Below, one piece after another: positions 44,643 through 53,059 of a stretch of DNA of 64,000 nt (positions within the stretch are counted from its first letter, which is position 1; every line of letters starts with the position of its first letter). Below the pieces are notes generated by a model. That model worked only from the letters and a program-made list of their open reading frames with translations, was not told where the DNA came from and ran no database searches. A program made the position numbers and the translations under genes. The DNA is taken from NCBI RefSeq assembly GCF_007896845.1, contig NZ_VOHS01000031.1, forward strand, positions 1-64,000, given 5' to 3'. Source of the DNA: Chitinophaga pinensis. GTDB taxonomy: Bacteria > Bacteroidota > Bacteroidia > Chitinophagales > Chitinophagaceae.

Positions 44643-46914
44643 GTTGTTGATTCTTTTCCGGATTGGTTTTAGAATATAATGCCAACAGCACTTTTTCAGG
44701 TGTCATAGGAGTGATAAACGGGATATCAGCATACGGATGGAAAGCCCGTATGGCGTTATGCAGGGCAAACCATGCGCCTATACCGTACATCAGAGGCGGT
44801 TCTCCTACCGCTTTGGACCGGAATATAGCAAGGTTCTCCCTGTTAGTTTGTAAAGCTGCTATATCAATTGTTTTAGGGACGGAATAGATATCCGGCACTT
44901 TGTAAGTAGATAGCGCGTTCGATCGCAGTCTGCCTTCTTTATCATACACAACTTCTTCCATGGTCATCCAGCCGATACCTTGTACAATACCACCTTCGAT
45001 CTGTCCACGGTCAATGTCTGTATTCATACTGTTGCCAAAGTCGTGTACTACTTTTACGGTATCAATGGTATAGATACCCCGCAGACAATCAACGGTTGCT
45101 TCAAGTATTGCCGTGCCATACACATGATAGGCAAAAGGATGTCCTTTTTCTTTTACCGCATCGTAGTGAATGTCCGGCGTGGCATAATGTCCGTGTTCAG
45201 ACAGGCTGATACGTCTTGCAAAGGCGGTAGTGATCAGTTCCTGCCAGTCCCAGTGGGAGGGCATCTCATTCACAAGTACCTTTCCGTCAGACAATGAGAT
45301 ACTGTCAGTACTTACCTGAAAGGCTTCCGCAGCCAATCTCTTCAATCTGTCCAGTATAGCCGTACAGGCAATGAGCGTGGCTTTCCCATTCAGATCGGCT
45401 GTAGCACTGGCAGCAGAAGGAGAGGTGTTGGCAATGGTATAGGTGCTGGTATTATTGAGTCTGATCTTTTCCGGAGGAATAGAAAATGTCTGTGCTGCTA
45501 CCTGCAATATTTTGGTGTTGACACCCTGACCCATTTCAACAGCGCCGGTACTGATGCCTACGCTGCCATCGGAATAAATATGTACAAGTGAACGGGCATT
45601 GTTCATCATGGTATTGGTAAAGGAAATACCAAAACAGATGGGCATAAATGCCAGTCCTTTTTTAAACAGTTTGTTGTCGGCATTGAATTGCTGTATTCTT
45701 CTCTGCTGATCGATGACATCATACAATGCCTCTGCTTTTTCCCATGAGTTAAGCGCTTCACTTTCGGCTGTTTGTCCGTAAGGAAATTCCTGACCTGTAC
45801 TGATCAGATTTCGCTTCTGGATAATCGCGGCCTCCACTTTTAATACGCATGCTGCTTTCGCGATAGCTGCTTCTATCACAAACATACCCTGTGGACCGCC
45901 AAAGCCTCTGAAGGCGGTATTCGGTGGCAGGTGTGTTCTGCAGCTCCACGCTGTTGCTTTTACGTTGGGAATGTAGTAGGCGTTGGTACAATGAAATAAT
46001 GTTCTGGCCAGTACCGCCGGCGAAAGATCTGCGGCGGCGCCGGCATTCTGGAAGAAGGATGCTTCATAGGCGAGGATCTTCAGATCTTTATCCAGACCTA
46101 TTTTAAAGTCGGCGGCGTAGGGGTGTCGTTTACCTGTCATAGCCATATCTTCCATCCGGTGCAGGGCGTATTTAACAGGTTTCTTCAGTAACCATGCAGC
46201 CAGTGCACACAGAGCAGCCCATGTATTGGCCTGATCTTCCTTGCCACCAAAGCCACCACCAAGTCTTGTTACAATGACTTCAAAACGATGCATAGGCGCC
46301 CCGATAACACCGGATACGGCACGTTGTACTGCTGTTGGTCCCTGTGTGGAGGAATAGATCCGCAGACTGTTATTTTCCTGTGGAATGGCGTATGCCCCCT
46401 GTGTTTCAATGTACAGGTGTTCCTGTCCGTTGATATCCACATTTCCATCTATGATATAAGCACATTGTTGCCATGCATGGTCTGTATCTCCCAGCTGGAA
46501 GGTACGTGGTGGTATGATCAGTTCCCCTTTTGCCTGTGCTTCCCTTGGATCAGTGATGACGGGGAGCGGATCTGTTTTTATACGGATCTTTCTGACTGCA
46601 GCACGTGCTGCTTCTCTTGTCCGGGCTACAACAAAGGCGACAGGCATTCCGCAGAAGTGTACATGTTTATCGGCCAGTAGGGGTTCGTCTTTGATGATGC
46701 CGCCTATCTCATTGTGTCCGGGGATATCAGCGGCTGTGAAGATGCGTACGACGCCCGGTATCTGCAGGGCTTCTTCGAGTATTAATTCCCTGATCACGCC
46801 ATGTGCGCAGGGGGAACCATATGCGGCTCCGAACAATGTTCCGTTCAATACGGGTACATCATCCAGATACACAGAGGTACCGCTGACATGGGTGTTGGAA
46901 TCAATATTCTTCAT
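44605..46914 (-). CDS. xdhB: xanthine dehydrogenase molybdenum-binding subunit
   Basis: 769 aa. Oxidises hypoxanthine/xanthine to urate at the Mo site. Motifs: GGGFGGKEDQANTW, FRGFGGPQGMF (substrate Arg), EMGQGVNTKILQVAAQ and the base Glu in SKAVGEPPLMYGIGAW. FRGFGG and GEPPL are those of purine-oxidising rather than CO- or aldehyde-oxidising members. 6 bp after xdhA; overlaps xdhC. Confidence 0.94.
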   Translation of the reverse strand: MKNIDSNTHVSGTSVYLDDVPVLNGTLFGAAYGSPCAHGVIRELILEEALQIPGVVRIFTAADIPGHNEIGGIIKDEPLLADKHVHFCGMPVAFVVARTREAARAAVRKIRIKTDPLPVITDPREAQAKGELIIPPRTFQLGDTDHAWQQCAYIIDGNVDINGQEHLYIETQGAYAIPQENNSLRIYSSTQGPTAVQRAVSGVIGAPMHRFEVIVTRLGGGFGGKEDQANTWAALCALAAWLLKKPVKYALHRMEDMAMTGKRHPYAADFKIGLDKDLKILAYEASFFQNAGAAADLSPAVLARTLFHCTNAYYIPNVKATAWSCRTHLPPNTAFRGFGGPQGMFVIEAAIAKAACVLKVEAAIIQKRNLISTGQEFPYGQTAESEALNSWEKAEALYDVIDQQRRIQQFNADNKLFKKGLAFMPICFGISFTNTMMNNARSLVHIYSDGSVGISTGAVEMGQGVNTKILQVAAQTFSIPPEKIRLNNTSTYTIANTSPSAASATADLNGKATLIACTAILDRLKRLAAEAFQVSTDSISLSDGKVLVNEMPSHWDWQELITTAFARRISLSEHGHYATPDIHYDAVKEKGHPFAYHVYGTAILEATVDCLRGIYTIDTVKVVHDFGNSMNTDIDRGQIEGGIVQGIGWMTMEEVVYDKEGRLRSNALSTYKVPDIYSVPKTIDIAALQTNRENLAIFRSKAVGEPPLMYGIGAWFALHNAIRAFHPYADIPFITPMTPEKVLLALYSKTNPEKNQQHAETVSHLGIDQ

Positions 46915-46920
46915 ACAGCA

Positions 46921-48336
46921 CTATAATAAGCGTTCCACCTGAAGCGTGGGGAACAGGGTGATGAAATGTGCTTTTATCAGTTGTTCGAGCAGCAGTCGTT
47001 TATATTCTGCTGTACCTCTCGTATCGCTGATAGGCGTGATCTCCAGTTGTGCAATGGCGCATGCCTGTTTGATGGTCGCTGTACCGGGGGCTTTTCCTGT
47101 CAGGAAAGCGGCAGTATCTGTCAGCATTAATGGCACCGGACCAACGCCGCCGGCAGAGATGCGTATTTCCCGGATCAGATTTGCGGCCATCGTAATACTG
47201 ACAGCACTGTTGACACTGGCAATATCGAGATGTGTACGTTTGCTGACCTTTTCAAAATTGAAACCGGTGCTGTCTCCCGGCAATTCAAACCAGCAACGGG
47301 TAATATATTCTTCCGGTGTCTTGTTCAGCTGTTTATATCCTTTATAGAAATCGCGCAGCGGCAATGTCCGGACGGTATGTCCGTCGCTCAGTTCCAATAT
47401 AGTATCCAGTGCCAGAAAGAAGATGGTCATGTCTCCGATGGGAGAGGCATTGACAAAATTACCGGCGATGGTGGCCATGTTCCTGATGGGGGTGGAAGAG
47501 ACCAGTTTCAGATAATTACCAAGCGCAGGAAACCAGTTACGCATAACAGATGATTCCAGCAGATCATTCACTGTGACGGAGGCGCCCAGTACACAGCGAT
47601 TATCTTCGCGGGTAATGCCTTTCAGCAGTTCCTGTCCGAGAAGGAAGCGGATCGGCTGTTCCTGTATGGTTTCAGGTTGTTGTACATACAGATCTGTACC
47701 GCCACCGACAAATATTGGATGACTGTCGGGAGAAGGGTTTAATTCGCCGTTTAAGGACATAATAAGGCGCTTTAAGCGCTCTTTTACCCCTGCGAAGTAT
47801 TCCGGGAGTATTTGTTGTCCGGCGGCAAATATGGCCGGTTCTTCGCCATTTCTGTCGATCAGTAGTTTTGCTACTGTGCCGGCTGCTCTTTCAATAGATT
47901 TGTAACCGGTACATCTGCAGATATTTCCATCTATGGCTGCAATGGCATTTTCCGCATCAGGTGTTTTTCTGTCGAGGCAGAAACCAGCCAGCGACATGAC
48001 AAATCCGGGTGTACAGAAACCGCATTGCGTGGCGCAGTTGTCAGCCATTGCCTGTTGTATGGGATTGAGTGCCGGCAACATATTAATGCCTTCTATAGTG
48101 ACAATATGTTTGCCATGGGCATTACCCAGTGGCGTCAGACAGGATGTCCACGCGCGGTATACCAATACGCCCTGTTTCAGTTCTCCCGCGAGGATAGTGC
48201 AGGCGCCGCAGTCACCTTCATTACAACCGGTTTTTGTACCGGTCAGGTGCTGATGATATCTGATGAAATCCAGCAGCGGCATACCAGGGGGCAGGGTGGT
48301 ACCAACATCTTCATTATTAAGGATAAACTTCAACAA
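46921..48336 (-). CDS. xdhA: xanthine dehydrogenase small subunit (2Fe-2S and FAD)
   Basis: 471 aa. Two [2Fe-2S] clusters: Cys38/43/46/66 (GCNEGDCGACTIL) and Cys105/108/140/142 (CGFCTPG, GNICRCTGY). The FAD domain (about 195-470) includes IFVGGGTDLYVQQ, STPIRNMATIAGNFVNASPIGD and the CO dehydrogenase flavoprotein C-terminal domain. Passes electrons from XdhB to NAD+. First gene of xdhA-xdhB-xdhC; upstream a CACCTTTG element at about 48340-48350 is one base off the -7 consensus. Confidence 0.94.
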   Translation of the reverse strand: MLKFILNNEDVGTTLPPGMPLLDFIRYHQHLTGTKTGCNEGDCGACTILAGELKQGVLVYRAWTSCLTPLGNAHGKHIVTIEGINMLPALNPIQQAMADNCATQCGFCTPGFVMSLAGFCLDRKTPDAENAIAAIDGNICRCTGYKSIERAAGTVAKLLIDRNGEEPAIFAAGQQILPEYFAGVKERLKRLIMSLNGELNPSPDSHPIFVGGGTDLYVQQPETIQEQPIRFLLGQELLKGITREDNRCVLGASVTVNDLLESSVMRNWFPALGNYLKLVSSTPIRNMATIAGNFVNASPIGDMTIFFLALDTILELSDGHTVRTLPLRDFYKGYKQLNKTPEEYITRCWFELPGDSTGFNFEKVSKRTHLDIASVNSAVSITMAANLIREIRISAGGVGPVPLMLTDTAAFLTGKAPGTATIKQACAIAQLEITPISDTRGTAEYKRLLLEQLIKAHFITLFPTLQVERLL

Positions 48337-48472
48337 GGGTTACAAAGGTGCTTTCTCTGAAGTTAACGAAAATTTTCCATGTCCGGAAGGGGCATTTCGT
48401 GATTATAAGCGGGTTTTTCATGTGTATGCGATGTTGAAAAACAGCATTGATGGAAAGAAGACTGGCTTTCCG

Positions 48473-48495
48473 TAATTTTGTAACCAAACGGTTGC
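48473..48495 (+). promoter_or_regulatory. -7 element plus candidate ArsR operator
   Basis: TAATTTTG (48473-48480) matches TAnnTTTG and runs into GTAACC-AAAC-GGTTGC (48480-48495), a near-perfect inverted repeat. A repressor bound there would cover the start of transcription of the ArsR gene, a typical autoregulated layout. Confidence 0.55.
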
Positions 48496-48516
48496 TTAAA
48501 ATCAGTTGTTCATATC

Positions 48517-48837
48517 ATGAGAAGGGATGTTTTTCAGGCTATAGCAGATCCTACGAGGCGGGAGATCATCAATTTACTGGCGCATCAGACCCTCAATCTG
48601 AATGCGATTGCGGATAAATTTGACATCAGCAGACCGGCAGTCTCCAAACATATCAGGATACTGACGGAATGCGGACTACTGATGATCACCCAGCAGGGGA
48701 GAGAACGATATTGTCGTGCGGACCTGCAGAAGTTGCAGGAGGTATCGGAATGGACGGCGCAATTCCGTTCTTTCTGGGAGCAGCGACTGGATGCGTTGGG
48801 GGAGTTTTTGGAGAAAGGACCGCAGGATGAGCAGTAA
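48517..48837 (+). CDS. ArsR family winged-helix repressor
   Basis: 106 aa. Complete winged helix: DVFQAIADPTRREIINLL, LNLNAIADKFDISRPAVSKHIRILTECGLLMITQQGRERYCRAD. No metal-binding Cys motif, so it belongs to the SdpR-like, non-metal branch that usually pairs with an SRPBCC (AHSA1) gene directly downstream. That partner is missing: the next gene is convergent. Confidence 0.9.
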   Translation: MRRDVFQAIADPTRREIINLLAHQTLNLNAIADKFDISRPAVSKHIRILTECGLLMITQQGRERYCRADLQKLQEVSEWTAQFRSFWEQRLDALGEFLEKGPQDEQ

Positions 48838-48844
48838 GAGACAG

Positions 48845-48874
48845 GATTGGCGCTTCATTTACGAAGCGCCAATC
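48845..48874. terminator. hairpin between ArsR and HD-domain genes
   Basis: Perfect 12-bp stem GATTGGCGCTTC/GAAGCGCCAATC with a 6-nt loop, sitting between two convergent stops. The T-run is weak on the plus strand (CTGCTTTATT). Confidence 0.65.
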
Positions 48875-48878
48875 TGCT

Positions 48879-49529
48879 TTATTCGCCCCATGGTGAGTGC
48901 AGAATGCAATCGCAGAAGTTCTTTCGCTCGAAGTTTGGTATCATAAAAGCACACACGTCTGCTTTGATATTCCCGAAGGTGGTGTCTGTTTTATGCTTAA
49001 AACCATCGAAGAAAGCAGGGATGATCTTCTTTTTAAAATCCGTTCTTGGGAATGCTTTAATGATTGCATCCCTGTTTTCTGTACTCAGGTGCTCATATCC
49101 TTCACCCATCACATCCAGTCCTACGCCTGAATACATCAATGCTACTTCCGGTTCTTTATATTCGGCAATACCAATGGTGGTGTGCAGGGCAATGGTATCC
49201 CATACACGTTGTAATGACTGTTCCGGATAACCATGACTTTTCAGGAAGTCTCTTGCTGCGTTGGCACCATCTACTTCGAAGCGTTTATCCGGACTGCTGT
49301 AATGCGGTACCAGTCCGAGGTCGTGAAAAATGGAACTGATATACAGTAGTTCTGTATCGTGTTTTATGTTGTTACGTTTTGCATTCAGAGAGGAAAAGAG
49401 GAATACCCTGAGCGAATGGTTGTAGAGAAATTCTGTACCATGTTCCAGCAGCAACTCTGTGGCCTGCTTCGCTACCTGACTGTCCGGAATGTCTACTCCT
49501 GCTAATTTTGATAATCTGGTTACTGGCAT
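48879..49529 (-). CDS. HD domain protein, cyanamide-hydratase-like
   Basis: 216 aa. HD-type metal residues His38 (NHSLRVF) and His69-Asp70 (FHDLGLVP). RFEVDGANAARDFL, TIALHTTIGIAEYKEPEVALMYSGVGLDVMG resembles fungal and yeast cyanamide hydratases (Cah/DDI2), which convert cyanamide to urea; many bacterial relatives have no assigned substrate. A TAATTTTG -7 element lies about 20 bp upstream. Confidence 0.82.
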   Translation of the reverse strand: MPVTRLSKLAGVDIPDSQVAKQATELLLEHGTEFLYNHSLRVFLFSSLNAKRNNIKHDTELLYISSIFHDLGLVPHYSSPDKRFEVDGANAARDFLKSHGYPEQSLQRVWDTIALHTTIGIAEYKEPEVALMYSGVGLDVMGEGYEHLSTENRDAIIKAFPRTDFKKKIIPAFFDGFKHKTDTTFGNIKADVCAFMIPNFERKNFCDCILHSPWGE

Positions 49530-49548
49530 AATGTTAAAATTTATACCC

Positions 49549-49556
49549 CAAAATTA
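49549..49556 (-). promoter_or_regulatory. candidate -7 element for the HD-domain gene
   Basis: Minus strand reads TAATTTTG, an exact TAnnTTTG match 20 bp from the start codon, giving a very short leader. Confidence 0.45.
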
Positions 49557-49595
49557 CCGGGAAAGGAAAGCGGAGGAAATGCTAAAATCGGTGAT

Positions 49596-50459
49596 TCAGA
49601 TACCAATTTTAACAAACTGGGATCTGTATTCTATGGGAGAAATGTGTGTTTCTTTTTTGAAGAAGTTGCTGAACTGATAAGGTGTGGCAAAGTTGAGTAT
49701 ATAAGAAATCTCTTTCACTGGTTTTGTGGAAAACTGCAACATACGTTTGGCTTCTGCCACCAGTTGTCCGTTGATAATATCCTTTGCATTTCTGCCTCCG
49801 CAACGTTTACAAAGGTCGGCCAGTTGCCGGTAGCTGATACCCAGCTTTCCGGCGTAGTCATTCACTTCATGTGTATTACGATATTCTTTGCTGACCAGTT
49901 CTACATACTGGCGGTATACTTTGTTTTCTGTTGTACTGTGTCCTGCGTGTAGCAGACTATTGACATTGGCTACTTTGATCATGATGATCTTAAGATAGGC
50001 TGCCAATGCGTCGCCTTTATTCACATAATCAGGACTATTGAATTCTTCAAGTGTTGTGGCAAGCAGGCTGTCGATAGCCAGTTCGTCTGCTGCGTTTAAC
50101 TGCATCTGCTGATGACCGGAAGGATCATTGTAGAGTACCGCTTTGCAGTTAGCCGCGCTGGCTGGCGTTTTCTCCCAGAAACAGTCTCCGAAGCGGAGTA
50201 TATACCCGCTGATCTGATTGTGGTCGCTGACGGAATAGATCTGTCCTTTGGAGATAATAAAGAGGCTATGAGGGGCGATTGCATGGGCTTTTCCGTCAAT
50301 GGTCATAGTACCATGCCCCTCCTGCACGAATATCAGTTCGTTGAAGGAAATGCGTCGCAGGAAATCATCTTCAAACAGGCGACCATCTATCGTCGCTATT
50401 GAAAAAGAATCTTTCAGCGCAGGGTTGATATCTATGTTTAATATGTTAGCCGTCTGCAT
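49596..50459 (-). CDS. AraC family transcriptional regulator
   Basis: 287 aa. N-terminal cupin sensor (about 30-115: NELIFVQEGHGTMTIDGKAHAIAPHSLFIISKGQIYSV) and C-terminal HTH (about 190-287: HEVNDYAGKLGISYRQLADLCKRCGGRNAKDII, ISYILNFATPYQFSNFFKKETHISPIEYR). Upstream of the HD-domain gene in the same direction but with its own promoter between, so it may regulate that gene. Confidence 0.9.
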   Translation of the reverse strand: MQTANILNIDINPALKDSFSIATIDGRLFEDDFLRRISFNELIFVQEGHGTMTIDGKAHAIAPHSLFIISKGQIYSVSDHNQISGYILRFGDCFWEKTPASAANCKAVLYNDPSGHQQMQLNAADELAIDSLLATTLEEFNSPDYVNKGDALAAYLKIIMIKVANVNSLLHAGHSTTENKVYRQYVELVSKEYRNTHEVNDYAGKLGISYRQLADLCKRCGGRNAKDIINGQLVAEAKRMLQFSTKPVKEISYILNFATPYQFSNFFKKETHISPIEYRSQFVKIGI

Positions 50460-50523
50460 ACCATAAAGTTAAATAAATATCCATAGTAAGGATATTTAAA
50501 GAATTGATGCTTTTATAGATAGT

Positions 50524-50569
50524 GTGGTAAAAAAGACCTCCACGGTGATGTGGAGGTCTTTTTTACCAC
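50524..50569. terminator. long perfect hairpin in the 50.5-50.8 kb gap
   Basis: 20-bp arms GTGGTAAAAAAGACCTCCAC / reverse complement with a 6-nt loop; A- and T-tracts inside the arms give terminator-like ends on both strands. The 375-bp gap 50460-50834 holds this hairpin, a short CCCCG/CGGGG stem at 50694-50707 and the inverted repeat at 50741-50800; no gene is seen. Confidence 0.75.
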
Positions 50570-50740
50570 GTGGAAATTAAGCAAATCGTGTTTTATCAGG
50601 ATATGGATATGGTTTCCGTTGTGTCTTTTATTGGTTTAATATCGGTTGTTTTTTCCGACTGGAAAGATGCGGCTTTTCAGTGGATTGGAAAATCCCCGAA
50701 AACGGGGAGGAGGCTTTTCACCGATGTATAACGAAGGTAT

Positions 50741-50800
50741 TTCATGACTACGCCGTCATCTCTTCGTAGTGGTACGAAGCAATAACGGCGTAATCATGAA
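50741..50800. repeat. imperfect 28-bp inverted repeat
   Basis: Arms 50741-50768 and 50773-50800 (TTCATGACTACGCCGT... / ...ACGGCGTAATCATGAA) pair with four mismatches around a GTGG loop; TATAAC at 50727 and GTTATA at 50801 can extend the stem. It lies just past the stop of the GNAT gene and may be its terminator or a small mobile palindrome. Confidence 0.7.
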
Positions 50801-50834
50801 GTTATATGGGGATGATGGTAAAAACTGATGAAGA

Positions 50835-51320
50835 TCAAAGTGGTTTTAGCATCCAGACGGTGCAGGCGAAATGGCCGGAATTGCCTAGTGGCTTTTCAAG
50901 GTACTGGAAACCAGCTTTTTCATAGATGCTGATTGCTTTTGTGAAGTCTGGGAAAGATTCCAGATAGATCTCTTTATAACCTAATTGTCTGGCGCCTTCA
51001 AAGGTCTGTTCCATCAGGGTTTTGCCCAGTCCTTTCCCACGGGCGGCACTGCTCAGATAGTATTTAACGAGTTCGACGCATCCTTCCGGTAAGCCGGCTG
51101 TAGGGAACAGACCGCAGCCACCCAGCACCACGCCGTCCTCTTCTGCAATATAATAAGCACTACCGGGCGTCTGGAAAAGGTCGGACAGGTGATCTGTTTC
51201 CGGATCGGAGTAAACGGTGCCGGTTTTCGGTACGGTATCAAATTCGTCAAACGTGTTACGGATGATCGCTGCTAATGCTGCATTATCAGCCGGGCTAATG
51301 TTTCTTATAGTTACTGGCAT
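50835..51320 (-). CDS. GNAT family N-acetyltransferase
   Basis: 161 aa. Acetyl-CoA site VKYYLSSAARGKGLGKTLMEQ (RGKGLG loop), followed by YLESFPDFTKAISIYEKAGF. Substrate unknown. A TATTTTTG -7 element lies about 36 bp upstream (51356-51363). Confidence 0.92.
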   Translation of the reverse strand: MPVTIRNISPADNAALAAIIRNTFDEFDTVPKTGTVYSDPETDHLSDLFQTPGSAYYIAEEDGVVLGGCGLFPTAGLPEGCVELVKYYLSSAARGKGLGKTLMEQTFEGARQLGYKEIYLESFPDFTKAISIYEKAGFQYLEKPLGNSGHFACTVWMLKPL

Positions 51321-51355
51321 GGCGTATACTGTTCAGGGAATGATTGAACAGGATG

Positions 51356-51363
51356 CAAAAATA
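51356..51363 (-). promoter_or_regulatory. candidate -7 element for the GNAT gene
   Basis: Minus strand reads TATTTTTG, matching TAnnTTTG. Confidence 0.4.
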
Positions 51364-51492
51364 ACTTAATCAGCGGGTTAGAACAGTGACAAACTGTACC
51401 ATTGGGAAAAATAAAATATTTTCCGGCCGCATAAGGGTATTGATCTGCTGGCGTGTCTTCTATATAACCGGTCATGCTAAAAGCTGTACACA

Positions 51493-52044
51493 TTGAATAA
51501 ACTGATCAACCCGCAAAGTGCGAAGGATATTTACAGGCAGTGCTTTCACGATAACTTTGAGCGCCTGCACCGCTATGCCTTTACACTGTTACAGGATAAT
51601 GAGGAAGCCAGAGATGTTGTGCAACAGGCTTTTATCAAACTTTGGCAAAAACGGGACGAGATCAATCTTGAGCTGGCCGGCCGTTCATACCTATATACAA
51701 CGGTACAGAGACTGTGTATCAACATTTACAGGCATAATAAAGTCAGGAGGCATTATAAAGATTCGGTACTGGCTACGCATCAGGAGGAGTATACTGATCA
51801 TCAGCTGGAAAACCGGGAGATCAGTAACAGGATCAGTGCGGCTATGGATGCTTTGCCGCCAAAATGCCGGGAGATATTCTGTAAGAGTCGTTTTGAAGAA
51901 AAGAAATACGCAGAGATCGCCGCAGAGTTAAACATATCGGTCAAGACTGTAGAGGTGCAGATGGGCAAGGCTTTGAAGATTATGAGGGAGCAGCTGGCAG
52001 ATATCATCACAATTTCCATTATTCTCATTGCATATTTCAAATAG
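51493..52044 (+). CDS. ECF RNA polymerase sigma factor
   Basis: 183 aa from a TTG start at 51493 (no suitable ATG nearby). Region 2 about 20-90 (NFERLHRYAFTLLQDNEEARDVVQQAFIKLW, YLYTTVQRLCINIYR) and region 4 about 115-170 (LPPKCREIFCKSRFEEKKYAEIAAELNISVKTVEVQMGKALK). Ends with a hydrophobic tail (IITISIILIAYF) often seen in Bacteroidota sigma factors of this group. Followed after 9 bp by fecR. Confidence 0.93.
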   Translation: MNKLINPQSAKDIYRQCFHDNFERLHRYAFTLLQDNEEARDVVQQAFIKLWQKRDEINLELAGRSYLYTTVQRLCINIYRHNKVRRHYKDSVLATHQEEYTDHQLENREISNRISAAMDALPPKCREIFCKSRFEEKKYAEIAAELNISVKTVEVQMGKALKIMREQLADIITISIILIAYFK

Positions 52045-52053
52045 CGCTTCATC

Positions 52054-53043
52054 ATGAGTTTACATCAAAAGATAGCAATAGATACCACTCTACTGACCAG
52101 ATATCTGGCCGGCGAAGCGACCCCGGACGAAGCGATGGCAATAGATGACTGGTTGAAAGAAGGTACGCATATACAGGAATTTGAACGCCTGCAACAGTCA
52201 TGGCAACTTATTTATGGTGCCATTGCATATCAGGCGCCAAAGGAAGATCAGGAATGGGCGGCGCTGGAGGCTGCCTTACCCGCAACAAAAAAGCATGGTA
52301 GCCTCAGGCGGATGGTCGTACGTTATGCAGTGGCAGCTTTGATCACTGGTGTGCTGCTGGGGGCGGGATTGTATACTTATCTTCATTACAGCAGACCGGT
52401 ATGGCAGCAAGCGCTTGCCGGAGCGGCACGTGATGTGCGTAAGGGTGTATTACCGGATGGATCAGGTATTGTTATCAACAGAAACAGCACCCTGCAGTAT
52501 GCGGCGGATTATAATAAAGATGACCGGAAAGTATTACTGGAAGGAGAAGGGTATTTTAATGTTGTGGCAGATAAGGAACGACCTTTTATAGTGCATAATG
52601 GCGCATTGAAAATACAGGTGCTGGGTACTTCCTTCAATGTGAAAGAAGATACAGGCAGGACTATCGTCACTGTTACTGCCGGGAAAGTAAAATTATATAC
52701 GGAAGATCATGAACTGATCGTTGCTGCAGGACAAACAGGCACTTATCTGCCGGCAACGGATGAGTTACTGTTGAGCAATAGTGTGGATGCCAACAGTATC
52801 AGTTATGCCACCGGTGATTTTTCCTTTCAGGATATGTCATTGCCGGATATCTGTCACCATCTTGAAAATACATTTGGAGTGCAGATTATACTGAATAATG
52901 CACAGTTATCGCAATGCCGTATGTCGGCTCATTTCAAAGACAGACCACTTAGTTATATCATGGATATCATGTCGGCTACATTAGACATTGAATACACCAC
53001 AAAGGACAGTATCATTCATATCAGCGGAAACGGCTGTAATTAA
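52054..53043 (+). CDS. FecR family anti-sigma factor
   Basis: 329 aa. Cytoplasmic part about 1-85 (LAGEATPDEAMAIDDWLKEG), membrane segment about 90-112 (YAVAALITGVLLGAGLYTYL), FecR domain about 125-230 (GVLPDGSGIVINRNSTLQYAAD, LLEGEGYFNVVADKERPF, VLGTSFNV) and DUF4974 domain about 255-325 (DFSFQDMSLPDICHHLENTFGVQI). Expected to hold the sigma factor until a partner STN domain docks; the only STN protein here is the one encoded next. Confidence 0.93.
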   Translation: MSLHQKIAIDTTLLTRYLAGEATPDEAMAIDDWLKEGTHIQEFERLQQSWQLIYGAIAYQAPKEDQEWAALEAALPATKKHGSLRRMVVRYAVAALITGVLLGAGLYTYLHYSRPVWQQALAGAARDVRKGVLPDGSGIVINRNSTLQYAADYNKDDRKVLLEGEGYFNVVADKERPFIVHNGALKIQVLGTSFNVKEDTGRTIVTVTAGKVKLYTEDHELIVAAGQTGTYLPATDELLLSNSVDANSISYATGDFSFQDMSLPDICHHLENTFGVQIILNNAQLSQCRMSAHFKDRPLSYIMDIMSATLDIEYTTKDSIIHISGNGCN

Positions 53044-53059
53044 CCTATAATTCTGTACT

